Origin: Methylocapsa palsarum
GTDB taxonomy: Bacteria > Pseudomonadota > Alphaproteobacteria > Rhizobiales > Beijerinckiaceae
Length of the DNA: 64,000 nucleotides
Direction: 5' to 3'
NCBI RefSeq assembly: GCF_900114285.1
Contig: NZ_FOSN01000002.1
Coordinates: forward strand, 186,001-250,000
Both the position numbers and the translations under genes were made by a program. The notes beneath the pieces are model-generated. The model saw nothing but the letters and a program-made list of their open reading frames with translations. It was not told where the DNA came from and made no database searches. Positions 25,046 through 32,837 of this stretch are shown one piece after another. Every line of letters starts with the position of its first letter. The first letter of the stretch is position 1.

Positions 25046-25731
25046 CGCGAGGGCCCGTGATCGGGGTCGAGGTTGCGACCGGCCCCTGGGAGCGCGGGGA
25101 GGCGGTCGAGATCGACCTCCCGCACTGCTTTCGCCAAACGATCCTTAACCGACCCGGGCAGGCGGCGAAGATTGCCGTCCTCGAAATAACAAAGCGCCTT
25201 CAAGGTGCTTTGTGGATTGAACTCCATGCCATGAATCGCCCGCGCGGCGGTGAGCGCCATCGGCAAATCGATCCTGCCGTCGGTCAACAAGGCGTCGATG
25301 TCGAGATAATCCTTCGCTTCCGCCCGCTGCTGCACCACGGACGCCTTGGCCCCGGCAAGATCAAGCAGGGACGCCACTCGCAATCCATTGTCCGGCGCAA
25401 TCAGCGGCGGCAGCAAACGCGGAATGTCCGGCAGCCCGAAGAAGGACAGTTTGACCAAGCCGCCGCAGTCAACGTTGCAACTGAAAGCATTCGGTTCTCG
25501 CTGTGTCACCGTCGCCCCGGCGAGAAAGGGGATGGCGGGAACGAGCCGAGCCGGATCGAGCGCCTTGTCGCCGAAAAAATCGAAGTCAACCGAGACGCGA
25601 TGTCCAAGATGCAGGGCGATCGCCGTGCCTCCATAGAGGACGAATTCCGGCGGCACTTCGGCAAGCTCATTCCACAGCCGCCGCTGCGGCGGGGGCAAGA
25701 TGTCGAGACGGGGCGAAAAGGAATCGGACAT
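25042..25731 (-). CDS. Nucleotidyltransferase of the AbiEii/AbiGii toxin family
   Basis: 229 residues. The N-terminal polymerase-beta-like nucleotidyltransferase motif is YGGTAIALHLGHRVSVDFDFF (about residues 33-53, printed here as YGGTAIALHLGHR then VSVDFDFF), giving GG and Asp-x-Asp. A second conserved part, LAGAKASVVQQRAEAKDYLDIDALL (shown in part: EAKDYLDIDALL), has the Lys-Asp-Tyr pattern typical of AbiEii relatives. AbiEii toxins transfer nucleotides to RNA and block growth during phage attack or plasmid loss. Whether this one is toxic is unknown. Coupled to a 96-residue partner. Confidence 0.78.
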   Translation of the reverse strand: MSDSFSPRLDILPPPQRRLWNELAEVPPEFVLYGGTAIALHLGHRVSVDFDFFGDKALDPARLVPAIPFLAGATVTQREPNAFSCNVDCGGLVKLSFFGLPDIPRLLPPLIAPDNGLRVASLLDLAGAKASVVQQRAEAKDYLDIDALLTDGRIDLPMALTAARAIHGMEFNPQSTLKALCYFEDGNLRRLPGSVKDRLAKAVREVDLDRLPALPGAGRNLDPDHGPSR

Positions 25732-25834
25732 CTAGGCTTTCTGGATGCCGGGCATCATAGCAGTTTCGAGAGGCCGAAATCAAAGATGCGCAGGATCCGT
25801 TCCTCCGCCGCTCCTTCTCCGCTTCTCGCCGAAC

Positions 25835-25862
25835 TTGACCTACGCGTGGACGGCGCTAGCTT
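25835..25862 (+). promoter_or_regulatory. Possible sigma-70-type promoter of the ialB-like gene
   Basis: TTGACC at 25835-25840 and TAGCTT at 25857-25862 are separated by 16 bases, ending 57 bases before the ATG at 25920. The match to alphaproteobacterial promoters is moderate. Confidence 0.3.
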
Positions 25863-25919
25863 GCGCGCTCGTGAAAACAGCCTCACGCCAGCGCGCGAGG
25901 ATAAACATGCAGGATCAAA

Positions 25920-26489
25920 ATGCGCCGCATCATCGCCGCCGCCGGCCTTCTCATCCTTCTGGCGAGCGCCGGGCAGGCGCAGGCGCCTTCGCCTGATTTG
26001 AAATCGGGCGCCAAGCAAACTCCCGCCGCAGCGCCAAAAGGCGCGCCGGACAAGACGACGGACGCCTTCGGCGACTGGTCGGTCGTCTGCATCACACAGG
26101 CGGCCGGCGAAAAGGTCTGCGAGGTCGACGCGGCCCTGACCATTCGAGGGCAGACCTCGCCGGTGGCGCAGATCAGCTTCGTGCGGGCGGCGAGGGACCA
26201 GCCGATGCGGCTCGTCGCCCTTGTGCCGGTGAACGTGGCGATCAAGGGCGGCGTCAGGATCCAGACTGCGGACAAGACCCTCTTTACTCTTCCCTTCACA
26301 ACCTGCGTACAGGCCGCCTGCATCGCCGAAATCGAACTGACCAAGGAGCAGGTCGCCCATTTCCATGGGCAATCCCAGCCGGGTCAGATCATTCTGGACG
26401 ATCCGTCCGGCAAGCCGGCCGCGCTTCAGGTGTCGTTCAAGGGCCTCGATCAGGCGCTCGATTCGTTCCTCAAGCGCCAGGAGAAGTAG
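25920..26489 (+). CDS. Invasion-associated locus B (IalB) family protein
   Basis: 189 residues with a clear Sec signal peptide (MRRIIAAAGLLILLASAGQA, cleaved near residue 20) and a Pro/Ala-rich linker. The IalB core begins DAFGDWSVVC and continues with two further conserved cysteines (EKVCEVD; TTCVQAACIAEIEL), likely disulfide-bonded in the periplasm. The family was named for Bartonella erythrocyte invasion, but it is common in free-living Hyphomicrobiales where the role is unknown. AGGA lies about 6 nt before the ATG. Convergent with an esterase gene across a repeat element. Confidence 0.88.
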   Translation: MRRIIAAAGLLILLASAGQAQAPSPDLKSGAKQTPAAAPKGAPDKTTDAFGDWSVVCITQAAGEKVCEVDAALTIRGQTSPVAQISFVRAARDQPMRLVALVPVNVAIKGGVRIQTADKTLFTLPFTTCVQAACIAEIELTKEQVAHFHGQSQPGQIILDDPSGKPAALQVSFKGLDQALDSFLKRQEK

Positions 26490-26493
26490 CGGT

Positions 26494-26604
26494 TTGGAGC
26501 ATCTTCCGATTGGATCGAATCAATCCACTGGAATATGCTCAAGCCACTGATCCTGAATCGATTTCTGATCGATCGCATGAATTCATTCAATCGGAAAGCG
26601 CTAG
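26494..26604 (-). repeat. Dispersed palindromic repeat, copy B
   Basis: About 111 bp aligning with copies C and the complement of E. Terminal arm GGAGCATCTTCCGATTGG, a complementary GAATATGCTC at 26530-26539, then CGATTTCTGATCGATCGCAT and the closing TCGGAAAGCGCTAG. It fills the whole gap between the convergent ialB-like and esterase genes. Its terminal CTAG (26601-26604) supplies the TAG stop codon of the minus-strand esterase. Confidence 0.85.
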
Positions 26605-27479
26605 ACCTTCGCCCGGACGAAGGCGCCGGCCGAGGCCAGTGCAAGGCGCGCGTCGGCGAGCACCGACGCCCACAGATGCCAGACGTGGATCATCCGCGGC
26701 CAGATCTCCAGCGTCACGGCGACCTCCGCGGCGCCCGCGCGCCCGGCGATCCGAACGGCGTCGTCAAGCAGGGTTTCGTCGGAGCCGACCTGCACCAGCA
26801 GGGGCGGCAGGCCGCGAAGGTCCGCGTGGAGCGGCGAGATCAGCGGATTGGCCGCATCGGCGCCGCCGACGTAAGCGGCGGTCAGTTCGTCGAGATAGTC
26901 TTTCTGGATCATCGGATCGACGTCCGCCTTCGAGGCGATGGTCCCGCCGGTCATCTGGAGGTCCACCCAGGGCGAAACCAGCCAGCCGCAGGCGGGCATG
27001 GGCGATCCGGCGTCGCGCAGCAGCGTCAGCAGCGCCAGGGTCAGCCCGCCGCCCGCGCTGTCGCCGCCGACCGCGATGCGGTCGGGCGTAAAGCCTCTGC
27101 GGATCAGGAAATCATAAGCGGCCCGAGCATCTTCCAGCGCCGCGGGAAATGGGTGCTCGGGCGCAACCCTGTAGTTTACGGCGAGCGTGCGCACGCCGGC
27201 GGCGCGGCCTGCCTCCGCAACCATGTAACGATGGCTCGCAATCGAGCCGGAACAATAGCCGCCGCCATGAAGATAGAGCAGCGCCTTCGAGGGATCGGCC
27301 CCTTCGGCCAGGGACCATTCGACGCGAAGGGAGCCGACGGTTTCCGTCTCGAGCTTGATGTCCGGAGCGAGGGGAATTGCGCCCATTGCGTCGAGCCGTT
27401 TCCGCCGCTCGGGAAAATCCGGCGGCCGGGGCCGCAGGCGAAACAATTCGCGGATGTCCTCGATCCCCATATCGGGCAT
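26601..27479 (-). CDS. Alpha/beta hydrolase, hormone-sensitive-lipase family esterase
   Basis: 292 residues. AAGGAGA lies 6 nt before the ATG at 27479, which fixes the start; the open frame runs much further upstream but lies antisense to the FUSC gene. HSL-family motifs: oxyanion HGGGYCSGS (about residue 75), nucleophile elbow GGDSAGGGL (about 145), Asp in VGSDETLLDD and His in PRMIHVWH near the C-terminus. Predicted to cleave short-chain esters in the cytoplasm; substrate unknown. Transcribed divergently from the efflux operon. Its stop codon is contributed by repeat copy B. Confidence 0.9.
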   Translation of the reverse strand: MPDMGIEDIRELFRLRPRPPDFPERRKRLDAMGAIPLAPDIKLETETVGSLRVEWSLAEGADPSKALLYLHGGGYCSGSIASHRYMVAEAGRAAGVRTLAVNYRVAPEHPFPAALEDARAAYDFLIRRGFTPDRIAVGGDSAGGGLTLALLTLLRDAGSPMPACGWLVSPWVDLQMTGGTIASKADVDPMIQKDYLDELTAAYVGGADAANPLISPLHADLRGLPPLLVQVGSDETLLDDAVRIAGRAGAAEVAVTLEIWPRMIHVWHLWASVLADARLALASAGAFVRAKV

Positions 27480-27611
27480 TGGGTTCTCCTTGGGACGGAT
27501 CAGTCCACGAAGGCGGGAAGCTTGAAATCGGCGGCGACTTCGCGCACGGTCTGAGCATGAGGCCTGCGCAGGTGCAATTCTTATTTTAGCCTCCAACGAG
27601 AGTCCGCGCGG

Positions 27612-29696
27612 ATGAGCCGGGCAGGCGTCGTCACACCTGGCGCGCCGACGCCTTTTGCGCAGCAGGCGGGGCGGCTGGCGCAGTCTTTTGCTCCTCCGCT
27701 GCTCTTTGGTTTGCGGCTGTCCGCGTCGGTCGCTTTGGCGCTTTACGTCGCCTTTTCGCTCGAACTCGACAATCCTTCCTGGGCGGGCACGACGGCGGCG
27801 GTCGTGTGCCAGCCACAGCTTGGCGCGTCTCTGCGCAAAGCCTCGTTCCGGCTCGTTGGAACGCTCATCGGCGCCGCCGCGATCGTTGTCCTGACGGCGT
27901 GCTTTCCACAAAATCGGATCGGGTTTTTCCTGGGTCTGGCGTCCTGGGGCGCGGCCTGCGGCTTCTTCGCGACGATCCTGCGCAATTTCGCGGCCTATGC
28001 GGCGTCGCTCGCCGGCTATACCGCCGCGATCATCGCCAGCGACGCGCTCGGAGCGACGGGCGGCCCGGGCCCCGAAGTGTTCATGCTCGCCGTCGTCCGC
28101 GCGAGCGAAATCTGCATCGGGATCCTGTGCGCCGGACTGGTGCTCGCGGGAACCGATTTCGGCCGAGCGCGCCGCACTCTCGCCGCCGAATTCGCCTCGC
28201 TTTGCGCCGCGATCACAGAGCGCCTCTTGGCCGCGTTCCTGACGGGGGGACCCGATGAGACCCAGCGGGTCCGGCGCGAACTGATCCGACGGGTCATCGC
28301 GCTCGATCCGGTCATCGACGCCGCGATCGGGGAGGCGTCCGACCTGCGCTATCGCTCGCGCACGTTGCAGGCGGCGGTCGGCGGCCTGTTCGCGGCTCTT
28401 TCCGGCTGGCGCGTCGCCGCGCGTCGCCTCGAAGTCTCGCCAGCCGATCAGGCTCGCGTCGAAGGCGCAATCATCGGCAGCAGCCTGCCGCAGGAATTTA
28501 GAGGACCGCAGGAGCTTCGAGGACGGCAGGAGATTGGAGAGCGCGAGTTGAGCGCCGTCGAAGCCGGCCTCGCCGCGGATCCGGCGCGCATGCGCGATCT
28601 CTACCGGACTGCGGCGCGCGCGCTGACGACGCTTCCGGCGGACACCCCTTCGCTCCGGCTGCTCGCCGACAGCGCGGCGGAAGCGATGCTGGGGCTTTCG
28701 CGCGCAAGCAACGGGCTCGCCCTGCTCAAACATCCCGGGCGCGCGGCCGCCGCATCGGGCGCGGCCGATCTGAGCGTGCCGGACTGGCTTCCTGCCGCGA
28801 TCAACGCGGTTCGCGCGTTTCTCACGATCGGCGTGGTCGAACTGTTCTGGACCTTGACCGCATGGCCGAGTGGAGCACAGGCCATCACATTCGCCGCAAT
28901 CGTGATTTTGCTTTTGTCGCCGCAGGCCGACCGGGCCTACCCGGCGGCCATGATGTTTCTCATCGGCGCCTGTGTGGCGGTGCTGCTGGCGATGATCGTC
29001 AAGTTCGCGGTTCTGCCGCAAATCGTCACCTTCGCCGGTCTGAGCCTCGTCATGGGCCTCGTTCTGACTCCCCTGGGATTTCTCATCGCCTTACCGTGGC
29101 GGTCGGCGCTGTTTGCGGCGGCGGCGATCAACTTTGCCGCGCTGCTCGCGCCGGCCAATGTCATGAGCTATGATCTTCTCACGTTCTTCAATTCGTCGAT
29201 GGCGGTCGTCGCGGGCGTCGGCGTCGCTACGCTCGCCCTGCGCCTCCTGCCGCCCTTGTCGCCGGCGGCATGGACGGAGCGGCTTCTCCGGCTCACCCTG
29301 CAGGATCTACGGCGGCTCGCGACGCATCCTTGCGACTGGACGAGACGCGAATGGGAGGGGCGAATTATCAGCCGCCTTGTCGCGCTGCCGGATCAAGCCG
29401 AGCCCTTGCAGCGCGCCTGGCTCGCCGGAGCGCTTACGCTTGGACGGGAAATCCTGAGGCTTCGCAATTTGGCTGCTCGACTGAATCTCCGCGACGAGGC
29501 CGAAGGCGCCTTCGCCGCGCTGGCCCGGGGCGACTGCGCGGCGGCGATCGGCCGCCTCGCCGAGATCGACCGCATTTTGGCGGACGCGAATGCCAGGACT
29601 GCGCCGGCGCGACTTCGCGCGCGCGCTGGCATTCTTGTGATGACCGACGCGCTCACCGAGTATGAAGACTATTTCGATGCGGGAAGCCCTGGGTGA
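27612..29696 (+). CDS. FUSC family efflux protein (AaeB-like)
   Basis: 694 residues with two transmembrane blocks (about residues 28-170 and 395-545), each followed by a cytoplasmic helical region, the typical fusaric-acid-resistance/AaeB architecture. Within the first block DNPSWAGTTAAVVCQPQLG is the conserved FUSC signature. It likely exports aromatic acids or other hydrophobic compounds with the membrane-fusion protein downstream. The stop overlaps the DUF1656 gene by GTGA. The substrate cannot be told from sequence. Confidence 0.9.
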   Translation: MSRAGVVTPGAPTPFAQQAGRLAQSFAPPLLFGLRLSASVALALYVAFSLELDNPSWAGTTAAVVCQPQLGASLRKASFRLVGTLIGAAAIVVLTACFPQNRIGFFLGLASWGAACGFFATILRNFAAYAASLAGYTAAIIASDALGATGGPGPEVFMLAVVRASEICIGILCAGLVLAGTDFGRARRTLAAEFASLCAAITERLLAAFLTGGPDETQRVRRELIRRVIALDPVIDAAIGEASDLRYRSRTLQAAVGGLFAALSGWRVAARRLEVSPADQARVEGAIIGSSLPQEFRGPQELRGRQEIGERELSAVEAGLAADPARMRDLYRTAARALTTLPADTPSLRLLADSAAEAMLGLSRASNGLALLKHPGRAAAASGAADLSVPDWLPAAINAVRAFLTIGVVELFWTLTAWPSGAQAITFAAIVILLLSPQADRAYPAAMMFLIGACVAVLLAMIVKFAVLPQIVTFAGLSLVMGLVLTPLGFLIALPWRSALFAAAAINFAALLAPANVMSYDLLTFFNSSMAVVAGVGVATLALRLLPPLSPAAWTERLLRLTLQDLRRLATHPCDWTRREWEGRIISRLVALPDQAEPLQRAWLAGALTLGREILRLRNLAARLNLRDEAEGAFAALARGDCAAAIGRLAEIDRILADANARTAPARLRARAGILVMTDALTEYEDYFDAGSPG

Positions 29697-29896
29697 AATT
29701 CACGGAAATCAATCTGTTCGGAGTCTATTTCGCGCCCATCGTTTTCATGATGGGCGCGGCCTGGCTGGCGATGATCCTGCTGCGCCGCCTCGTGGATCGT
29801 TTCGGCGTGAAGCGGCAAGTCTGGCATCCGGCGCTTTTCGAATTCGCAGTCTACACGATCTTGTTGTCCTGCATCATTCTTTTCAGCGCGCGTTGA
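29693..29896 (+). CDS. DUF1656 small membrane protein (AaeX-like)
   Basis: 67 residues starting at a GTG overlapping the FUSC stop. Two hydrophobic segments (residues about 10-30 and 48-64) and the conserved opening FTEINLFGVYFAP identify the DUF1656/AaeX family, which regularly accompanies FUSC-HlyD efflux pairs. Exact role unknown; possibly an assembly factor. It ends 8 bp before the HlyD gene. Confidence 0.9.
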   Translation: MKFTEINLFGVYFAPIVFMMGAAWLAMILLRRLVDRFGVKRQVWHPALFEFAVYTILLSCIILFSAR

Positions 29897-29904
29897 GGCT
29901 TTCG

Positions 29905-30846
29905 ATGGACGCACCCGAGCCCAAATCGAAAGCCGCTGCGGCGTTCGCGCGCCAGCGCGCCATGCCTTTGGTCCTTACGCTCGCAATGGTCACGGCCGCG
30001 GGATTTCTCGGCTGGGCGGCGTGGCGGGCCTATATGGGCGCGCCGTGGACGCGCGATGGAACCGTCCGCGTTTATGTCGTGACGATCGCTCCGGAAGTCG
30101 CCGGACGCATTGTCGAACTTCCGGTCGTCGACAATCAGTTCGTGCACAAGGGAGACCTTTTGATGCTGATTGATCCGACCGATTACACGATCGCCGTCCG
30201 CCAGGCTCAGGCGCAGGTCGAGCAGACGCGGGCGGTCGCTGAAAACGCGCAGGCGGAATCGAATCGCCGGCAGAAACTGAATCTGCTTGCCGTGACCGTG
30301 GAGGAGAAAGAGAGCTACCTCAGCCGCGCGCAAAGCGCCGACGCGAGCTTCCAGCAGGCGCAAGCCGCGCTGGACCGCGCGCGAGTTAATCTTGAGCGCA
30401 CCCGGATTGTTTCTCCGGTCAATGGCTATGTCACCAATCTGCTGGCCCAGCTTGGCGATTACGCCACGATCGGGCAGAACAAGGTGTCGATCGTCAACGC
30501 CGATTCGTTCTGGGTCGACGGCTATTTCGAGGAGACCCAGCTTGGGTCGATCCATGAAGGCGATCCTGCAATCGTCAAGCTGATGGGGTATGATCAAATC
30601 GTGCGCGGCCATGTCAACAGCATCGCCCGAGGAATCAAGGTCTCGAACGCCCAGCCGGACCCGTCCGGCCTTGCCGCGGTGAATCCGATTTTCACCTTCG
30701 TGCGTCTCGCCCAGCGGGTGCCGGTCCGCATCGAACTCGACGAGGTCCCCAAGGAAGTGCGCCTCATCGCGGGACTGACCGCGACCGTAGAGATCGAGCC
30801 TGCGCCTCAAAAGACGGCGCGGAAAGACCAGAAGCGAACCAAATGA
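29905..30846 (+). CDS. HlyD-family periplasmic adaptor (AaeA-like)
   Basis: 313 residues. One N-terminal transmembrane helix (about residues 19-40) is followed by APWTRDGTVRVYVVTIAPEVAGRI, the characteristic AaeA/EmrA lead-in to the biotinyl-lipoyl-like domain. A coiled-coil hairpin spans about residues 95-160 (Gln/Ala/Glu-rich), and the second lipoyl half contains RIVSPVNGYVTNL. A beta-barrel domain follows. It bridges the FUSC permease to an outer-membrane channel, which is not encoded nearby. Third gene of the FUSC-DUF1656-HlyD operon. Confidence 0.92.
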   Translation: MDAPEPKSKAAAAFARQRAMPLVLTLAMVTAAGFLGWAAWRAYMGAPWTRDGTVRVYVVTIAPEVAGRIVELPVVDNQFVHKGDLLMLIDPTDYTIAVRQAQAQVEQTRAVAENAQAESNRRQKLNLLAVTVEEKESYLSRAQSADASFQQAQAALDRARVNLERTRIVSPVNGYVTNLLAQLGDYATIGQNKVSIVNADSFWVDGYFEETQLGSIHEGDPAIVKLMGYDQIVRGHVNSIARGIKVSNAQPDPSGLAAVNPIFTFVRLAQRVPVRIELDEVPKEVRLIAGLTATVEIEPAPQKTARKDQKRTK

Positions 30847-30871
30847 AAGTTTCAGGGCGGAGCCGCGGCAG

Positions 30872-31735
30872 GTGAACTGCGCCGGAACAGATCACAGAAG
30901 GCGCAATTACGAAGGCGGTCCGGCGATCATCCTCGTTCGGCCGCAGCTTGCCGTGAATATCGGCATGTGCGCGCGGGCGATGGCGAATTTCGGCCTTTCC
31001 GATCTCCGCCTTGTTTCGCCGAAAGAGGGCTGGCCGCGCACCGGCGCTTTAAAAAAGGGCGCCAACGCGGCGGCGGCGGGGGCCGTTCACCTGCTCGAGG
31101 CGGCGAAGCTTTTTGATTCGCTCGAGGCGGCGATCGAGGACGTCAATTTCGTCTTCGCGACGACAGCGCGCGAGCGCGGGCAGTCAAAGCCGGTCCTGAC
31201 CCCGGAGGAGGCGATGCCCGAATGCGCGCGGGCGATCGCATCGGGCGAAAGGCACGGGATCTTGTTCGGACCGGAACGCACCGGTCTCTCCAACGACGAG
31301 GTGGCGCTGGCCGACGCCATTATCACCTTTCCCGTCAATCCCGCCTACGCGTCCTTGAACCTCGCCCAGGCGGTGCTCCTCACCGGCTACGAATGGATGC
31401 GGGCCTCGAGCGCGGCGCAGGCGCCCTTCGCGCTTCCAGAACGCTCTCCGCGCGCGCCGCGCGGCATGGTGCTGTCGTTTTTCGATTATCTCGAAGGCGA
31501 ACTAGAACGCACCGGCTTTTTCCGTCCGCCCGGCAAGCAGCCGGTCATGCGGCGGAATCTGCGCAATATTTTTCACCGGCTGGAGATGACCGAGCAGGAC
31601 GTGCGGACGCTGCGCGGCATGGTCGTGCGCCTCGTCGAAGGCGACCGAGTGGAAGGCGGGCGACGCCGGAAGGCGAAAGTCTCAACCCAGCCGCAGGAGC
31701 TGGAGAGCGAGGACAAATCCCAGCCGCCCGAGTGA
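30872..31735 (+). CDS. trmJ: tRNA/rRNA methyltransferase, SpoU family (TrmJ-like)
   Basis: 287 residues from a GTG start. The SPOUT fold is shown by the N-terminal AIILVRPQLAVNIGMCARAM and the knot motifs HGILFGPERTGLSNDEV and PVNPAYASLNLAQAVLL. The latter is the SAM-binding loop with the conserved Asn. TrmJ methylates the 2'-OH of nucleotide 32 in several tRNAs. The C-terminal 40 residues are charged and poorly conserved. It lies 25 bp after the HlyD gene and may be cotranscribed. Confidence 0.9.
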   Translation: MNCAGTDHRRRNYEGGPAIILVRPQLAVNIGMCARAMANFGLSDLRLVSPKEGWPRTGALKKGANAAAAGAVHLLEAAKLFDSLEAAIEDVNFVFATTARERGQSKPVLTPEEAMPECARAIASGERHGILFGPERTGLSNDEVALADAIITFPVNPAYASLNLAQAVLLTGYEWMRASSAAQAPFALPERSPRAPRGMVLSFFDYLEGELERTGFFRPPGKQPVMRRNLRNIFHRLEMTEQDVRTLRGMVVRLVEGDRVEGGRRRKAKVSTQPQELESEDKSQPPE

Positions 31736-31886
31736 TTCGACGCGAGTGATTTCGATGGCTGTGTGGCGGTGGAGAATTCAAGCGATCCGCCTGCTTCGCC
31801 CTAATTGGGCCGCGAGGCTGCGCGACAAGCCGTTTTGCCGTCAATTGTCCCTTAACCGTTAACCTGTTTGCATGAAGTGTCCGCCG

Positions 31887-31934
31887 GCTCCGCTTTTTGG
31901 ATCGAGAAGAGCTCCGCTTTTTGGATCGAGAAGA
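31887..31934. repeat. Perfect 24-bp tandem duplication before murI
   Basis: Two identical 24-bp units (31887-31910 and 31911-31934; core CCGCTTTTTGGATCGAGAAG) lie 41 bases before the chosen murI start. The unit is a multiple of three and stays open in the murI frame, so if translation began at the upstream TTG or GTG it would add two SAFWIEK repeats. More likely it is an untranslated leader duplication. Confidence 0.85.
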
Positions 31935-31975
31935 AAAGCGCGCCTGTCATAGGCTCACGCAAAGTTTTGACGCCA

Positions 31976-32815
31976 ATGCTCCGCGCGCCCAAGATCCTCG
32001 TGTTCGATTCAGGCCTTGGCGGATTGACCGTCTTCGCCGAGGTCGCCCGTTTGCGGCCGGACGCGGCGTTCATATACGCCGCCGACGAAGCTGGGTTCCC
32101 CTATGGCGATCTTCCCGAGAGCGTTCTGGTCGCGCGCGTCGTCGCGGTGATGGATCGCCTGATCTCGCGTTTCGCGCCCGACGTCATCGTCATCGCCTGC
32201 AACACGGCGTCGACGCTTGTGCTGCCGCATTTGCGCGAGCGATTCGCCCTGCCGTTCATCGGCACCGTGCCCGCGATCAAGCCAGCGGCAATTCAATCGC
32301 GCACTAAACTGATTTCGGTTCTGGCGACGCCAGGGACGGTTGCGCGCGATTACACCCGCGATCTCGTCCGCGCCTATGCCGCAGATTGCGCGGTCACGCT
32401 CGTCGGCTCCAGCGAACTCGCCAGTCTCGCGGAAGCCTTCATGCAGGGCGAAAACATCCCGGACGACGCGATCCTGCGGGAAATCGCTCCGGCCTTCGTC
32501 GATGTGGGCGCGCGGCGGACGGATTGCGTGGTCCTCGCCTGCACGCATTATCCCTTGCTTATCGGTTTTTTCGAGCGTTTGGCGCCGTGGCCGGTCGAAT
32601 GGATCGATCCGGCGCAGGCGATCGCCCGCCGCACCGATCATGTTTTAACGCAAGCGCTTGGATTTGGCGCGGGCGGCGCAATCATCCGGAACCCGGGGAG
32701 CGTGACCGCGCTTTTCACCGGGGTCGCGGCTCCAGGACAAAAACTCAAGGAGGCGCTTTCGCGCCGGGGGATCGAGAAGATCGACCTCGACTCAATGCCG
32801 CTCGTGTTCGCCTGA
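31976..32815 (+). CDS. murI: Glutamate racemase
   Basis: 279 residues, converts L- to D-glutamate for peptidoglycan. Motifs: ILVFDSGLGGLTV at the start, catalytic Cys in VIACNTAST (about residue 75) and the second catalytic Cys in VLACTHYPLL (about 185). The ATG at 31976 puts the first motif eight residues in, as in homologues, though no strong ribosome site precedes it. The reading frame stays open about 36 codons upstream through the tandem duplication. Convergent with xseA, 22 bp apart. Confidence 0.93.
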   Translation: MLRAPKILVFDSGLGGLTVFAEVARLRPDAAFIYAADEAGFPYGDLPESVLVARVVAVMDRLISRFAPDVIVIACNTASTLVLPHLRERFALPFIGTVPAIKPAAIQSRTKLISVLATPGTVARDYTRDLVRAYAADCAVTLVGSSELASLAEAFMQGENIPDDAILREIAPAFVDVGARRTDCVVLACTHYPLLIGFFERLAPWPVEWIDPAQAIARRTDHVLTQALGFGAGGAIIRNPGSVTALFTGVAAPGQKLKEALSRRGIEKIDLDSMPLVFA

Positions 32816-32837
32816 CCGAGCTGGAATCGCTTGTCGC

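Noticed and set aside
27480-29021. Upstream extension of the esterase ORF to 806 codons
   Set aside because: The extension is antisense to the FUSC gene. A strong AAGGAGA and ATG at 27479 define the true start, matching the HSL family length.
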